Notes: generated by a model from the letters alone, not told the origin. Shown: positions 25,709-37,621, counted from the stretch's first letter. The stretch is 64,000 bases of DNA from Enchytraeus crypticus (GCA_905160935.1 CAJHZI010000427.1:45001-109000); one strand, 5' to 3'. Numbers and translations: made by a program.

Positions 25709-27341
25709 GAGCATAGCAGGGGTCATCAAGTGTTTAATCTTAATCAAATCATTAATGATAATTTCAATGACTGATGAGAGACCATAACAGTAACTACAGA
25801 ACAGAAGGCATTAACACTTTAGTCATTGCAGAGTCTCTGACGGTAAATTTGCCCTGATGGTAAATTAAATGTAGTTGATCTTGGCTTTGGTTGCTAAATT
25901 GATTGCTTGGACTTTGAGCTAGCGGTAACAAATTTCTAGTCATAGGTCAAGTGAAAATACAAATTTTCTTAATCCGTTTTCGATCCAGCTGTACCTTTTC
26001 ATTCTTATTTAGTTTACGAACAGAAAGTATAGTGCAATAATAAGCCTTTTGCTGTTTCAATTATTAACCAGAAAGTTAGAAAATCAATAATTTACCTTTT
26101 TTAAACAGATGCTGTTTCGCGAAAACATTGTCCTTAAAGTTCTGTACGACTTTAGTGATGAGATTAATCTCCTCAGGATCATCAAATACGTGAAGAAAGT
26201 CTACTAAATCTTTAACAGTGTTTAGGTTCCATAGAGTCTTGTAGTTCTCAAGAGATGAGTGGTTGAAGCCCTTACAAACAAAACACAGGCCCATCATGCA
26301 GCTTCAAAGCTTTAACGTGTTCTCAATTCAATTAATTAATTATAGTATCTGTATCCCTTTCTCTTAGTGCACAGCCTACTGGCATGTCTAGGGTATATAA
26401 CGCCTCCACTTTTCTCTGTCTTTCGTTTTCCTCTTCATATTCTCATATGAATGGACCTTTAATTAAATCATCTAATATTCGTAATCGTGGTCTGAAATTA
26501 CCTCTCTTTCCTTCCATTTTAACTTTAAAGACCTCTTTTAGTAGACTTCCCCCCTTAGAATGTGTCCTATCCAGCTTTACTTCCTATAGCCTATTACAAT
26601 GCAATTATCAACTGTCTATCAGTGTCAACTACCCCCAGAAATTCTTCGTTGGTAACCTTTAGCGCATTTTGAGTGCCAAGTAATAGTATAATTAATTTTA
26701 ATTACTTAGGTTTAAATAATATATAAATCTAAAAAAGCTTAAAGAGCTTTAGCATTATAAAAACTAACAGAATATCTACTTTGTCTACGTATATATATAC
26801 CTATATACATATATACCTCTTGATCATCAAACAGTTGATTTACAGGTTCAAAAAACCTTGCATGTATTGGCCATAAATTATCATTTTTAACATCACACGT
26901 TTAAACCGTTAGGCAATATAGTATATTATCCAAACAACCAATCCAGGCAATGCCCGAGATTTTACTATATGATCAGATCAGATCTTATCACTAAGGTCGT
27001 ACAGAATACCTCAATAGCATAGTGGTTAGAAGGGAGCGTAAGCTAAACGTCATGAAGTTTTAAATGACAAATTTCGAGGAAAATTGAACTCACGTGGATT
27101 CTAAGCCCAGCCGCGTTGATCTGAGAGTAATATCTCGGACATTCATTGAACAGGTTACTCGGAAAATGGACTATTAGCCTAACGGGTTAAACTTGCGGTA
27201 TCAAAAGTGATAGATATCAACATAGTTGATCATTTCACTATAATGCATGTTAACATGATATGTTGTTATTATTATCTACCCAATGCTCGACAAAAAGGTT
27301 AAAAACCTTGCTCCAATACAGCGCTATGAAGTATTTTAGCT

Positions 27342-27402
<61 letters not shown>

Positions 27403-29419
27403 ATATAACTGGGATTCAAGGGAGGTTGATGATGATGATAATGATGATATGTATATACATGTATATATATATATGCATTTTGCATTGGCTGAAGCCAGTA
27501 GCGATGTCGGTAAGATATTCGATCGTGGATCAGTATGTGCGGGGTTTAAATCCTGGGCTCTCACGTCACTGACATCGCTTTCAAGTGCGGAAACTGACGT
27601 TACAATTAGCTTTATCAGCTTTTTTAGTACAGTGTCAGCATTCTGTACTTATAGGCCTATGCCAAATCGCGTTAAGTTTCGTAAACTTAATATTTAACCT
27701 AGTCGTTACTCAGTCCCAACGCCAAGAAAAATGATCAGCTTTCAGTTGATCTCTTGCCTTTCACATCCAGCAAGAAGAAATCTAAAGCAATTTAATATTG
27801 GCATCACAGGTAAATAGTCTGACCCACCTGTAGAACATTCTGGACTGCCCCCAAGTACTGGCCGAGGTCATACAACAGTGATGCGGTGTAGGGCACATTG
27901 ACTAACATCTCACCAGGAATGTATGTCAGTAGTCGAACCACATAGAGATCAGTTTCCACTTCCTTGCCTTGCAAATGAAAAACATCTTTTCAATAAACCG
28001 AATATATAAATATAATAAAAGAAGTAACACATATATGTTAGCGTTAGTTCATTTACGGAAAAATATTTTAAACTATATTTAGTCGTATACTTCAAACTTG
28101 GAGCTACATTTATTTAACTATCATAAATTTATAGTCATTAACATAAATGATTTCGATCATGAATCTAGGCGTTTTATACTAATGATATAATGTTGAAGCA
28201 GTGCATTAATTAAAAGCAAAAAGTAGTATTAATACCAAAACTATCTCAATGTTTCATGTATCATATTCTGCAGACCGGAAAGATCCAAGAGATAACCATA
28301 AAAACTCAATCCGATAGCGACAATTTTATATAAGTATATAGAGCTGCGACTCGTTGTACCTCTCCGAGTGATACATGCAAGAACTGGCAAGCTATCGAAT
28401 TGCTTTCAAGTGGGAAATCCACAGACGACGGTTGCTCATATTGTGCCTAGTTTTATAGTAGATAACATATATTGTTTATTGTTTATATTGCTTGCTATTG
28501 CCATATTTTACTGTCACACACCCGGGTTGTTCAAGTTAGTCTGACTGAGATGTTGCTTAGTTGGAGTAGCAGTGAAAGGCTCTAGGCTTAGATCAGCACC
28601 CATCAGATTCAATACCGGCTGTGGACATTTGAATCCGCCCTCACCCAGTCTCTTCATGGCCTCATGTTCTGCTTCTAAAAATATGTTAATGAAATGTTTA
28701 AATAGAGTAATTTTAATTAACATGTAAATATAACAAGTTGACGATCTCACATATATAGGCCTACAAGCTTTTTAATCTAGCTTGTTCTTGTTGTCTGTCT
28801 TTGTATATACTCAGTCATCAAGATCGTGTGATGCGGTGGCGTTTGGTGATGTAGATTCTACTTGAGACGTCCCTGACATGGCCTTATTGCGAGAAACCGG
28901 AGGTTAAGTTATTATTGATTGATTGATTGACTGATAGATTGATTGATCCCACACGGGCTCAACTTGAGATCAATATGTTTGTTGTTTGTTGTTGCTAGTT
29001 AGCCTGTGGAAATGAAGTCTCAGAGGAGTGGACTAGCAATATGGTCAATGATCGATAATGACTGCTATACAGCTGCTAACTGATTGACTGATTAATGAAT
29101 CGATTCACTGATTGGTTAATTAATTCACAGATTGCAATATAGTGTACGTATACCCAACGATCGAGCATTTCTACGATTGGCGACTCTTAATACTTTCTTA
29201 ACACCTTTAAATTACTATCGCTATAATCAGACGGAAACCGATGTGTAAATGTGTTTATATATATATTCTAGCGTTATAAAGTTATAAATATTTACGCACT
29301 TTCAATCGTGAAATTGTTTAGAAATTTATAACCTGTGTGTGGGTGGAGTGCAGCGTGTGTGTGTTTATGTGTGGGTATTTGTGTAGCTCTGTTGTATTAC
29401 TTGTGTATGGAAGTTTAAG

Positions 29420-29475
<56 letters not shown>

Positions 29476-29573
29476 TGCGCGTTTGGATGTTTCAGCGAGT
29501 ACGATTAACGTATTGAACACTGCCATTTACAAGGAGATCTTTCCCTAGTAAGAATTCTTAATTCTTGAATTCG

Positions 29574-29623
<50 letters not shown>

Positions 29624-31716
29624 TAAAATATAATATTGCGATTTAGGTATTTTATTTTCTGTTCTATATTACATTCTGTATATTTTATTTTATAGTTCTG
29701 TGGTAAGGCCAGTAATGATGTATGGTTCGGAATGTTGGGCACCAAAAAGGGAACATTTGCAGAGTTTGCATGTGGCAGAAACGAGAATGTTGCGTCTAAT
29801 GTGTGGAAGAACTAGGACGGACAGAATGGAAAATGAATATGTGAGGATGAATTTGACTGTTGGAGGGATCGGGGATAGGTTGGCTCAGTCGAGATTGTGT
29901 TGGTATGGGTATATTGTGAGAAAGGCAGATGAGGATGTAGTAAGGAGAGTTTGGAGGGAAGAACTGGATGTTAAGCTAGAGAAAGGTAGACCACGACTGA
30001 CTTGGGATGCGGTAATTAAGAAGGACATGAAAAATAGGGGATTGACTGATGATATGGTGTGGGACAGGGAGGTCTGGAGAAGGTCTATTCGTATCCCGAC
30101 CCTGGTTAAACTGGGATTTAAGGGAAGATGATGATGATGATTGCGATTTAGGTATTTCTTATACTTATCGGATAGTCTACTAATAATAGGATAGAGTTTT
30201 AATAATAACAGAGTTTTGAAAGGATTGATTGATTTTGAGCTGAACAAATTCATTTACACTTGAGATGTTTGATAATCTCGAGTAAATTTAAACAAATGGC
30301 CTATATGATATGTCTACATACATGTACATGTATATCAACGTTTATACATGTATCGTCAGTCGAAAAAGTCGCTAATAATTATCTACTATTTTACATGTTA
30401 CCGTTCACTTGCTTTTAATGGAGAGAGTTACCGTTGGATTGACTGTACATATTTATTGATTGTATATAGACCAACACATACGATGTAAACATTATGAGCA
30501 CAATTAAGAATAAATCTTAAAGCATAGATGAAAAAAACGTTTTTTTACGTTTTTATATATTAAAAAACGCGTTTTTTACGTTTTTTATTTTTTATAAAAT
30601 AAAAAACGTAAAAAACGTAAACCATGGTTTGACGTGGACTGCACACAAATATTGAGAAATTGCCGTTAGTTTCGTGCCATAAGCATCACTATATAAAAGG
30701 TAATTCATTACATTTTTGATTTTCCTAGTTAGGCAGATGTTCCAATTTTTAAGACATTGTCTATTCTTAATTTCTTACGGATTTAAATTTTCTTGTATTG
30801 ATAATTATGAACAACTGACAGTGTGGCTGTATGTGACCTGAAAGTATTTGTTTGTATTTGTATGGAGTCTATGGACATACTTTAGAACTTTAGAACAAGT
30901 CTAGTTGTAATAAAATTGTTTAGTGCTATGGAATGAAGTAAACTAAAGTACTGACGTAATACTGAGCGTTCACCTTATCCTTGTCGCCAATGAAGTGCAA
31001 TTTGCCCATACCGTAGTAGCAAAAACCATTTTTAGGTAAAAATGGGGGTTGCTCTGCTGAAACTTCCATAATTTGCCAATCTATGTACCAAAATTGATGA
31101 AAATTGGCCACCCCATCAGAAATTAGTCCTTTAGTATTTGGTAAAAGTTTTATTTGAAAATAGTAACAATAGCCTGAGATATTCAAACTTTTTTCAGGTG
31201 TTATCACTTTTTTTACTCAGCTGTATATGCAAGCTACGTGTACGCTACTAACGTTTTTTCAAGGTTTTTTAGGTTTTTTATTTTTTGGGGGAAAAAAGTG
31301 AGTTTTTAACGTTTTTCATTTTTGGTAAGAACGTTATTTTCATCTATGTCGTATAGTAATGGCTACATGAAAGCAGCAAAATTTACAGTGTCTCCACTTT
31401 ACAGTAGGACACAATTATGCAAATACTAAATAAAGTAAATGCGTGCAAATATCAAACCACAATGATTTGTCCGAGAGTCGAGAGCATTCAGAACTTTCAG
31501 CACATATCCATGCGGCCACAAATGTGCTATATGTTTATTGCTGTGATCATCTTTCACCACCACACGATAGTTTCTGTCATCATAGCTGTTCAGCTCAGCT
31601 ATGGACTGCACTCTGAGCCCGTACAGTCTGGACACAAGCTCAGCAGCCATATCGTTAGTTACGTAGGGACGGAGCGAGCGCCCGGGATGCAGTGTTATCA
31701 CGCTGTTTGATGCCAT
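24096..31716 (-). CDS. HYKK: Hydroxylysine kinase (AGPHD1 family), complete, five exons
   Basis: Exons 31716-31458, 28674-28520, 27962-27828, 26270-26096 and 24580-24096 (stop included) give exactly 403 codons, 402 residues against about 373 in human HYKK. The family phosphorylates 5-hydroxy-L-lysine with GTP in lysine/collagen breakdown (family knowledge). Visible landmarks: an N-terminal FGL-like segment (SRLYGLRVQSIAELNSYDDRN), VLKV of the nucleotide-binding lobe, VVRLLTYIPGE, the catalytic loop IHGDYNEQN (His245, Asp247, Asn252) and GILDFGDM with metal-binding Asp281. These define the APH/choline kinase fold. The C-terminus ends WDRILRAVYDMTLF. Every splice phase is consistent and there is no internal stop, so the gene looks functional. 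Weak points are the unusual exon 1 donor (gtttga) and a two-way choice at the exon 2/3 junction. Intron 1 (2.8 kb) carries a Tc1/mariner-like element and a LINE 3' end; intron 4 carries two LINE tails. Confidence 0.93.
24605..24715. repeat. (AATG)n / (AATC)n microsatellite
   Basis: GAATGAATGAAC units in HYKK intron 4, 25 bp from the exon 5 acceptor. Confidence 0.93.
24932..25662 (+). pseudogene. CR1-group LINE 3' end, 5'-truncated, (CT)n tail
   Basis: Encodes about 149 open codons of a LINE C-terminus: YCIEVYANSTKQLLQPLHVA, then CNRILRTLQNK...LYVNYNVLPI...VYNTRLSETNY and a final SLAEFTKRYKYILFDGL. A 280-bp non-coding tail follows and ends AATAAACACATATCTCTC, running into (CT)23. The intact reading frame suggests a recent insertion into HYKK intron 4. 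Lineage within CR1/Rex-type LINEs is uncertain because the RT core is absent. Confidence 0.7.
25663..25709. repeat. (CT)n tail of the LINE at 24932
   Basis: Perfect CT run immediately after the LINE 3' end, so likely templated by or expanded from its tail. Confidence 0.9.
26096..26270 (-). CDS. HYKK: HYKK coding exon 4
   Basis: 175 bases, GFNHSSLENYKTLWNLNTVK to AKQHLFKK plus one base; acceptor tttgtaag, donor gtaaat. Confidence 0.88.
26355..26655 (-). mobile_element. LINE C-terminal fragment, family D (short copy)
   Basis: Plus-strand block CTCTTAGTGCACAGCCTACT then GGCATGTC...GTATATAACGCCTCC matches 53630 and 5870. HYKK intron 3. Confidence 0.75.
27347..27402. repeat. (AT)n microsatellite
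   Basis: TA dinucleotides, followed by ATACATGTATATATA and a (GAT)n stretch at 27427-27450. Confidence 0.95.
27486..27632 (+). mobile_element. tRNA-derived SINE, copy 2
   Basis: Starts GGCTGAAGCCAGTAGCGATG, B box variant GGTTTAAATCC at about 27542, body GTCACTGACATCGCTTTC and tail TTTATCAGCTTTTTTAGTA. Close to copy 4 at 44119. Confidence 0.88.
27828..27962 (-). CDS. HYKK: HYKK coding exon 3
   Basis: 45 codons, EVETDLYVVRLLTYIPGEML to QNVLQ, phase 0 at both ends, donor gtgggt. Strongly family-like around RLLTYIPG. Confidence 0.88.
28520..28674 (-). CDS. HYKK: HYKK coding exon 2
   Basis: 155 bases, EAEHEAMKRLGEGGFKCPQP to LNNPG. The donor is taken as gtgtga, giving phase 0 into EVETDLYVV; a donor two bases earlier paired with an acceptor four bases later would also keep frame. 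Confidence 0.82.
28795..28955 (+). mobile_element. L2-like 3' UTR tail
   Basis: ACGTCCCTGACATGGCCTTA is shared, reversed, with the 3' UTR of the L2 element at 60170-60220; ends in (GATT)n. HYKK intron 1. Confidence 0.65.
29425..29472. repeat. (AT)n microsatellite
   Basis: TA dinucleotides in HYKK intron 1. Confidence 0.95.
29577..29620. repeat. (GA)n microsatellite
   Basis: Perfect GA run 80 bp before the LINE fragment. Confidence 0.95.
29690..30142 (+). pseudogene. RTE-like LINE ORF2 C-terminus, (GAT)n-tailed family, best copy
   Basis: 143 codons open: VRPVMMYGSECWAPKREHLQ, RMLRLMCGRTRTDRMENEY, RLCWYGYIVRKADEDVVRRV, GRPRLTWDAVIKKDMKNRGL, ending in VKLGFKGR and a stop inside the GAT repeat. 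The 'YG-(S/C)-E-x-W ... W-C/R-RR ... GRP' module is that of RTE-group LINEs. About eight other fragments in the window share only its last 40-300 bp, the usual result of incomplete target-primed reverse transcription. Same orientation as neither host gene; HYKK intron 1. Confidence 0.85.
30527..31344. mobile_element. Tc1/mariner-like DNA transposon, degenerate, in HYKK intron 1
   Basis: Ends are inverted copies GATGAAAAAAACGTT and GATGAAAATAACGTT, flanked on both sides by TA (30525-30526 and 31345-31346), the mariner target duplication. Sub-terminal ACGTTTTTTACG-type palindromes lie at both ends. Inside, the minus strand at 31207-30926 encodes about 90 codons including GKLHFIGDKDKVNAQYYV, which resembles the stretch before the second catalytic Asp of Tc1-like transposases. 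The catalytic triad itself is missing, so the copy is non-autonomous. Confidence 0.7.
30926..31207 (-). pseudogene. Tc1-like transposase remnant
   Basis: Internal part only; reads through FCYYGMGKLHFIGDKDKVNA and stops after YYVSTLVYFIP. No DDE/D catalytic residues can be placed. Family call rests on this short motif together with the TIR and TA target of the surrounding element. Confidence 0.5.
31458..31716 (-). CDS. HYKK: HYKK coding exon 1 (start codon)
   Basis: 259 bases from ATG (MASNSVITLHPG) to a G|gtttga donor; 86 codons plus one base. The donor was chosen because the alternative gtggtt two bases upstream would create a stop codon with exon 2. Confidence 0.85.
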
Positions 31717-31849
31717 TTTGATTGTTATTTTTAAAAACCCTGTCATGTGAAACAATAGGCAAACAATTAGAGCGTTACAGGTAACATGTAACTGTTGTAA
31801 AGTATAGAGATGCTCAGATACCTTAGCTTGATATACTCTTCTTCTCTTC

Positions 31850-32460
31850 TCTAAGTACCGTGCCTGTTCCGAGCCTGGGCAGTCATGGTCATATTCCTCC
31901 ATATGTCTCTGTTCATTGTTGCTCTGATCATCTCTGTTTCAGTTAACTGCATCCATTTGCTAAGACTCTTAATAAACGTCATTCTTTGTCGACCCTTGCA
32001 TCTTTTTCCTTCTATTATTCCTGTCACTACGTTATTTTCAACTATTTTGTTTCGCATAATGTGTCCAAAAGATTTCATCTGTTGTCGTCGTATTCGGTTC
32101 AAAAGGTCACGACAAGTTGACATTCTTTGTAGAACATCTTCATTTTTAACGTGATCTTTATAAGATATACGTAGCATTCTTCTATAGAACAACATCTCTG
32201 TTGCCTCAAGTTTTGATTCCATTACAGAAGAGATTGTCCAAACTTACTTCCATATAACAATATTGGTTGAATATAGCATTGAAGAAGTCTTTTTTGGTAT
32301 CAATTGATAATTTATGGCTTCTAAAAATCTTTGACATTCTGCTATATGCCTCCTTAGCCATGGCTATTCTTCTGTTTATTTCCTTGTCACATTTCTGTTA
32401 TATGCCTCCTTAGCCATGGCTGTTCTTCTGTTTATTTCCTTGTCACATACAAATGATATA
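31850..32460 (-). pseudogene. RTE-like LINE C-terminus remnant (family C) just upstream of HYKK
   Basis: The minus strand encodes LEATEMLFYRRMLRISYKDH, NRIRRQQMKSFGHIMRNKIV and GKRCKGRQRMTFIKSLSKWM, the LINE C-terminal 'W/Y-RR-x-L-R-I ... FGH-x-x-R ... KG-RQ' pattern. The part beyond 32222 is frameshifted, and about 60 bp are duplicated in tandem at 32340-32450. Its 3' limit lies roughly 135 bp upstream of the HYKK start codon, in the same orientation. Confidence 0.75.
32340..32450. repeat. Two tandem copies of ~58 bp
   Basis: Both contain ATATGCCTCCTTAGCCATGG then TTCTTCTGTTTATTTCCTTG; lies within the LINE remnant. Confidence 0.9.
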
Positions 32461-32934
32461 CTCTATTAAACATTAAACATTATTACAGTCGTTAATGACA
32501 ACATCCAACAGGCCAACTAATGAAATTAAAGTCAAGCCCAAGAGCAATTCTTCTCTTCTTAAGAAACTATGCTTCCAGTCCCTGAAGGAATAAAATTATA
32601 GATTGCTTCATTGACTTTCAAAGGATTAAATTATGGCAAATCTATCTGACCTTTTATCAATCTATTTGATCTTTTATCAATCTATCAACCCTCTCGTAGT
32701 CTTGTCTCCTCCAGTAAAAGCCTACATACTGTACCAGAGATTAGGTCTGCCATTGGCAGAAGGTCCTTCATGTTTTCTGCTGAACAATATGGAACTGATT
32801 ACCAAACATTTTCGATACTGTAATTGTATTAGTACTTTTAAAAAAGGCAAGATAAACCCCATCTCTTTCCGCCATTGGTCTAAATTTAGACCCTCCTGCC
32901 TTAATTGAATCTTGGATTTGCACTGCTTTGATCT

Positions 32935-33068
32935 CGCTATCTCTTGTAGTCTTCTGTGTACTCAGTCTTCATCGTATGGTGTCTGAGTGTCTGTTTGTAC
33001 AGAGTCTGCAAGAGACTTCTCTGACAATGCCTTATAGCGAGGAACAGGACTTTAGCTTTAACTGATTG
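32935..33068 (+). mobile_element. L2-like 3' tail, diverged
   Basis: Parallels 28795-28955 (…CTTCTCTGACAATGCCTTAT AGCGAGGAACAGG… TTAACTGATTGATC). Confidence 0.5.
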
Positions 33069-33319
33069 ATCGAGCATAAAACAGAAAAGTCCATTAAAGG
33101 TGTATATCCTAAAAACTAGTTAAAAGATGAGGAATAAAAGAAGGGAGGTTTATGTGTAGGTCACTGCCCATGGGCACCAGATGGAACATAAATACGGTGA
33201 GTCGTTTGCTTAGCATAAGCTACAGTACGTAGCTGCTTCCAATGGAACTGCTCATAAGAAATCAATCTGGGTTTACAAAACAAATTAAAGCAGTTGCTAA
33301 ACCTTTTCGAGGCTATATG

Positions 33320-33450
33320 ACTAGAGCCAGTGGCGATATGGCTATGATATCTGACCGCAGATCAGTATGTACGGGGTTCAAATCCTGAGTTCGCACTGAT
33401 ATCACTCTTGAGAGATGAAACTGACGTTAACATCGGCTTTACTTTACGGC
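33320..33450 (+). mobile_element. tRNA-derived SINE, copy 3 (diverged)
   Basis: AGAGCCAGTGGCGATATGG, B box GGTTCAAATCC at about 33376, then a shortened body and GAAACTGACGTTAACATCGG. Confidence 0.8.
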
Positions 33451-33649
33451 TGTGATCTGTGATGATTAGTATAGCCCACTGCAGTACAGATAGCCGCGCA
33501 TATACTGATCTAAATGCTTAGTATATGCTCGGCTATGTGCTTATATAATGTATTAGTATATCAAGCATTACACAAGAAAGACAAGAGAAAACGATCTCTA
33601 AAGCTATATTTGTTTAAGCCAAGAGCTGTATGCATTAGTATGAATTCCT

Positions 33650-36572
33650 AAGGGAATTTATGACGCGAGTAGGGAAAATCCCACGGGAACCCCGCTAGCT
33701 GATGCCGCCCAACGAAACACAACCAGGCTGCGCTTCACTAAAACGAACAAAATTGGAACGTGGAATGTACGTGGTATGAGTACTGGGAAATTGAACATCG
33801 TGAAAAATGAAATGTGTAGACTTGGCATTGATGTTCTTGGAATTAGTGAATTACATTGGATCGGAAGCGGCTATTTTCCTTCAGATGACTACGTAGTATA
33901 CTATTCAGGGAATGACACCGTCCGAAGAATGGCGTAGCTATTATAACAAGCAAGAAACTCACTGAAACAATTGAATGCTTTCATGCCATAAATGACAGAG
34001 TAATTGCCACTCGTTTCAGGGGAAGGCCTCGCAATGTGACCATTCTGCAAGTCTACGCACCAAAGTCAGAGGCGAATGAGGAAGACATTGAAGAATTCTA
34101 CGCCACGGTTCAACAAACCATCCAGAAAATTCCTAAGAAAGACGTTATCTTTATCTTGGGAGATTTCAATGCGAAAGTGGGAGAAGGTTGTGATTAAGAT
34201 ATAGTGGGAAAGTATGGGTTAGGTGAGCGGAACGATGCAGGTGATCGTTTAGTACAGTTCTGTCAAGAAAGGCGTTTTCGTACAATGAATACTTGGTTCG
34301 AACAGCCCAAGCGGCGGTTATATACATGGACAGCATCAAATGGGATTCATCGGAATCAGATTGATTTTTTACTTGCTGCTCAAAGATGGAAAAGTTTAGT
34401 GCTCGCTGTGAAAACGTTTCCGGGAGCTGACTGTGGAACGGATCATCATGAGCTGCTACTTGCGAAAATTAAGCTTGGTTTCTGTAAAATTAAAAAACCA
34501 GGCACGCTAATATTCGATACTAACAATATCGCGCCACAGCATGCAATAGAGATAAGAAACAGATTTGAATCGCTTAACCTCTTGGATGAAAATCCAAAGA
34601 AACATGGGAAGAAATGAAAAAGATCATCACCGAGGCTGCGCAACAGTTTGTACCGCGCAGGAAACCTACAAATTTGCCCAATTGGTTGTCGGAGAACACT
34701 ATAAAAATTGCGGAAAGGAGGAGGCGGGCGAAAGCTACAGGGAAAAGAAAAGAGGTAAGATGGCTAAATGCAGAGTTTCAGCGAGAAGTTAGGAAAGATA
34801 AAGAAAAGCATTGGGATGACGAGTGCCGGAAGTTGGAAGAAGCTAATAAGTTTGGGCACACGAGAGATTTGTTTGCGCACGTGAAGAAAGTTCACACTTC
34901 ATTTGTGTCGCGCATTGCAGTTGTAAAAGGTCGCAATGGGGAAGATTTGCACGATCAACAAAGCATCAAAGAACGATGGCGCGAATACACAGAAGAGCTT
35001 TACGCCGTCAAAAATCAAGATGAACAGTTAGGAGAGCTCATCCTGCAAGATTACCTTGAACCGAGTATCCTCCAATCAGAAGTTGAAGGGCCTTGAAGCA
35101 TCTTCCATCAAGAAAGGCCCCCGGGGTGGATGGGATACCAGCGGAATTACTTCGAGCGATACCAATTCAAGCACTGACAGCCTTGTGTAAAAAGATCTGG
35201 GAAACAGGATCTTGGCCAAGCGACTAGAAACAGTCCGTCGTCATACCAATACCAAAAAAGGGCGATTCCAAAGACTGCGCAAACTACCGTACGATCGCTT
35301 TAATCCCACACGCAAGCAAGGTCCTTCTGAAAATTATTCAGCAACGCATGAGTACAAGCATAGATCGTGAAATTCCAGATGTGCAGGCGGGATTCCGTCG
35401 TGGTAGAGGCACTCGTGATCACATTGCAAATTTTCGGTGGATCTTGGAAAAATCGCGGGAATATCAAATGAAAATTTACCTTTGTTTCATTGATTACACC
35501 AAGGCTTTCGATTGCGTTGAACACAACAAACTGTGGGTATGTCTATCAGAAATGGGTATACCATCACACATAATTCGCTTAATAAAAGCACTGTATGAAA
35601 ATTAAGAGGCAACAGTAAGGACTTCTTGCGGTGACACAGATTGGTTTGGAGTCAATAAAGGACTGCGTCAGGGCTGTATTTTGTCGCCGTCTTTATTTAA
35701 TATGTACGCAGAAGCAGTATTGCGGAAGGTAGATATGATTGAATCAACTGTAGGTGTGAAAATTGGTGGGAGTAACATAAATAACCTGAGGTATGCGGAT
35801 GATACCACTCTCCTCGCGGAGAGCAGGGAAGGTCTGGAACAGTTCATATTAAAGGTTAAAGAAGAAAGCGAAAAAGCTGGCTTGTTCCTCAACATTAAGA
35901 AAACCAATCATGACAACTGATATTGCTGAAACCAAAATCAGAATTGACAATGAAGATATTGAGACAGTCAACGATTTCGTCTTTCTTGGTTCTAAAATCG
36001 TCCGTGACGGAGAATCAGGACCAGAGATAAAACTGCGGATAGCAATGGGGCGCACTGCAATGACTGGCATGATGAAAATTTGGAAGAATAAGGACATAAG
36101 CTTCGTTACCAAATGCAGGATAGTCAATGCGATAGTCTTCTTAATTGCCACATATGGATGCGAAAGTTGGACGCTAAAAAAGGCGGATAGAAGGAGAATC
36201 GACGCTTTCGAGCTTTGGTGTTGGAGACGCGTGTTACGAGTCCCGTGGACGGCTAAAGTTAACAATAGAGATGTGCTAGATCGCATAAAACCAAGTATAT
36301 CTCTTAAAGGGAAGATCACAAAGCAAAGGTTGTCATACTTTGGACATGTCATGCGAGCGAGTTCAATTGAGAAATCAATTATTCTAGGATAGGTCAGTGG
36401 AAAAAGGAGAAAAGGTCGTCAAAGAACGCGTTGGCTTGATACTGTAGAATTTGACCTGAACACCAGCATAGCGGATTTGAGGGAGGCAGTAAGAAATCGT
36501 GATACATGGAGACAGATAGTTCATAAAGTGTCCAAGAGTCGGCTTCGACTGAATGGATAACTCATCATCATC
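33650..36572 (+). pseudogene. RTE-like LINE, nearly full length, broken by stops and frameshifts
   Basis: One ORF2 spread over several frames. An AP-type endonuclease comes first (IGTWNVRGMSTGKL near 33750, FILGDFNAKVGEG near 34150, GIHRNQIDFLL near 34350, and a DHHELLLAKIKL motif near 34440), then a linker and the reverse transcriptase (KGDSKDCANYRTIALI, AGFRRGRGTRDHI, FIDYTKAFD at 35485 as motif A, GLRQGCILSPSLFN, LRYADDTTLLAES near 35790 as motif C). The C-terminal module follows (FLGSKI, YGCESWTLKKADRRR, RRVLRVPWTAKVNN, SYFGHVMR, KGRQRTRW). The end is near ...RLRLNG-stop and (CAT)n at 36545-36570. At least three in-frame stops (about 34196, 35226, 35603) and about four frameshifts make it inactive. 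Endonuclease and RT are otherwise intact, so decay is recent. Confidence 0.9.
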
Positions 36573-37621
36573 GTATGCATTATGTTTGATAAAAGATAGC
36601 CAGTTGATCGCTGGTGTGCTCATCAGTGAAAGTTCATTAAAGCAAAAGCAAATAATAAAATGAAACAGCAATAAATCCAAATAAAATTCTAAAAAAATGT
36701 CATTAAAATGTTATGACATTTCACAGACATAATAATATTAATGGACATATAATATGGGCAATATGTTATATTGCAGCCTTTTCATTATTTATACGCTTAA
36801 TTTAGTTCCAATTTTTATTATATGTAACCCCGAAGGGTGTACAAATATTTTAGTATTAAGGCTATATTCAAAAGTTTAGTTCAAGCTCAATTATTTTAAG
36901 CTGATTTAGATTAATCTAAATCAAAAGAGTAGAGCACGTGCGGTAACTAAATTGTGCTCATTGTCGCAGCTAAACTGACAATTACTATAATCTTATTCAT
37001 TGATTTGATTAAGCTAATTTAACGCTTTCAAACGATAAATATATGAACTATTAAAAAATCAATTATCGAAAACGTGTGATAATTCAAAAACGCGTGACTG
37101 ATACGATTACAATTATTTATAAGCTAGTTAACTTTAACGATTCGCTATTTTCTTTGGCTATATTAGCCTACTACTAATTAAACGAGTGGCCGCCAAGCAC
37201 GCAAGCTCAGTATGAATGCATTCGTTATATTCGTAGCTGATAAATATAGGCCATGAGCTTTGACCTGCTTAGAGATAAGCCTTCAGTGTTAGGCCTATGC
37301 AGATTATGATTGCTAAGCCAGGCTATTGCGTCAGGTCACAGATATATTTATTGTACGTACTTATTTAATTAAAAACGTTAATTATACAAGATTTATTCAT
37401 TTCTATTTTTTGCGTGTCGCAATCATTCAACTATCGTGACTGTTGAAACGATGGCCAGTATTCTCTGGCCATCGTTCTCAATTATAAGAATTATGAAATT
37501 CGGCCGACTATTCGGTTCTATTTTTGCGATAATATTTATGGCATATTTTGGCAGAGCATTGGTCCTGAGTTTTCACGTTCAATCTGTGCTCTGAGGAGCT
37601 GAGATTTTTTCAGTCAAAGCT

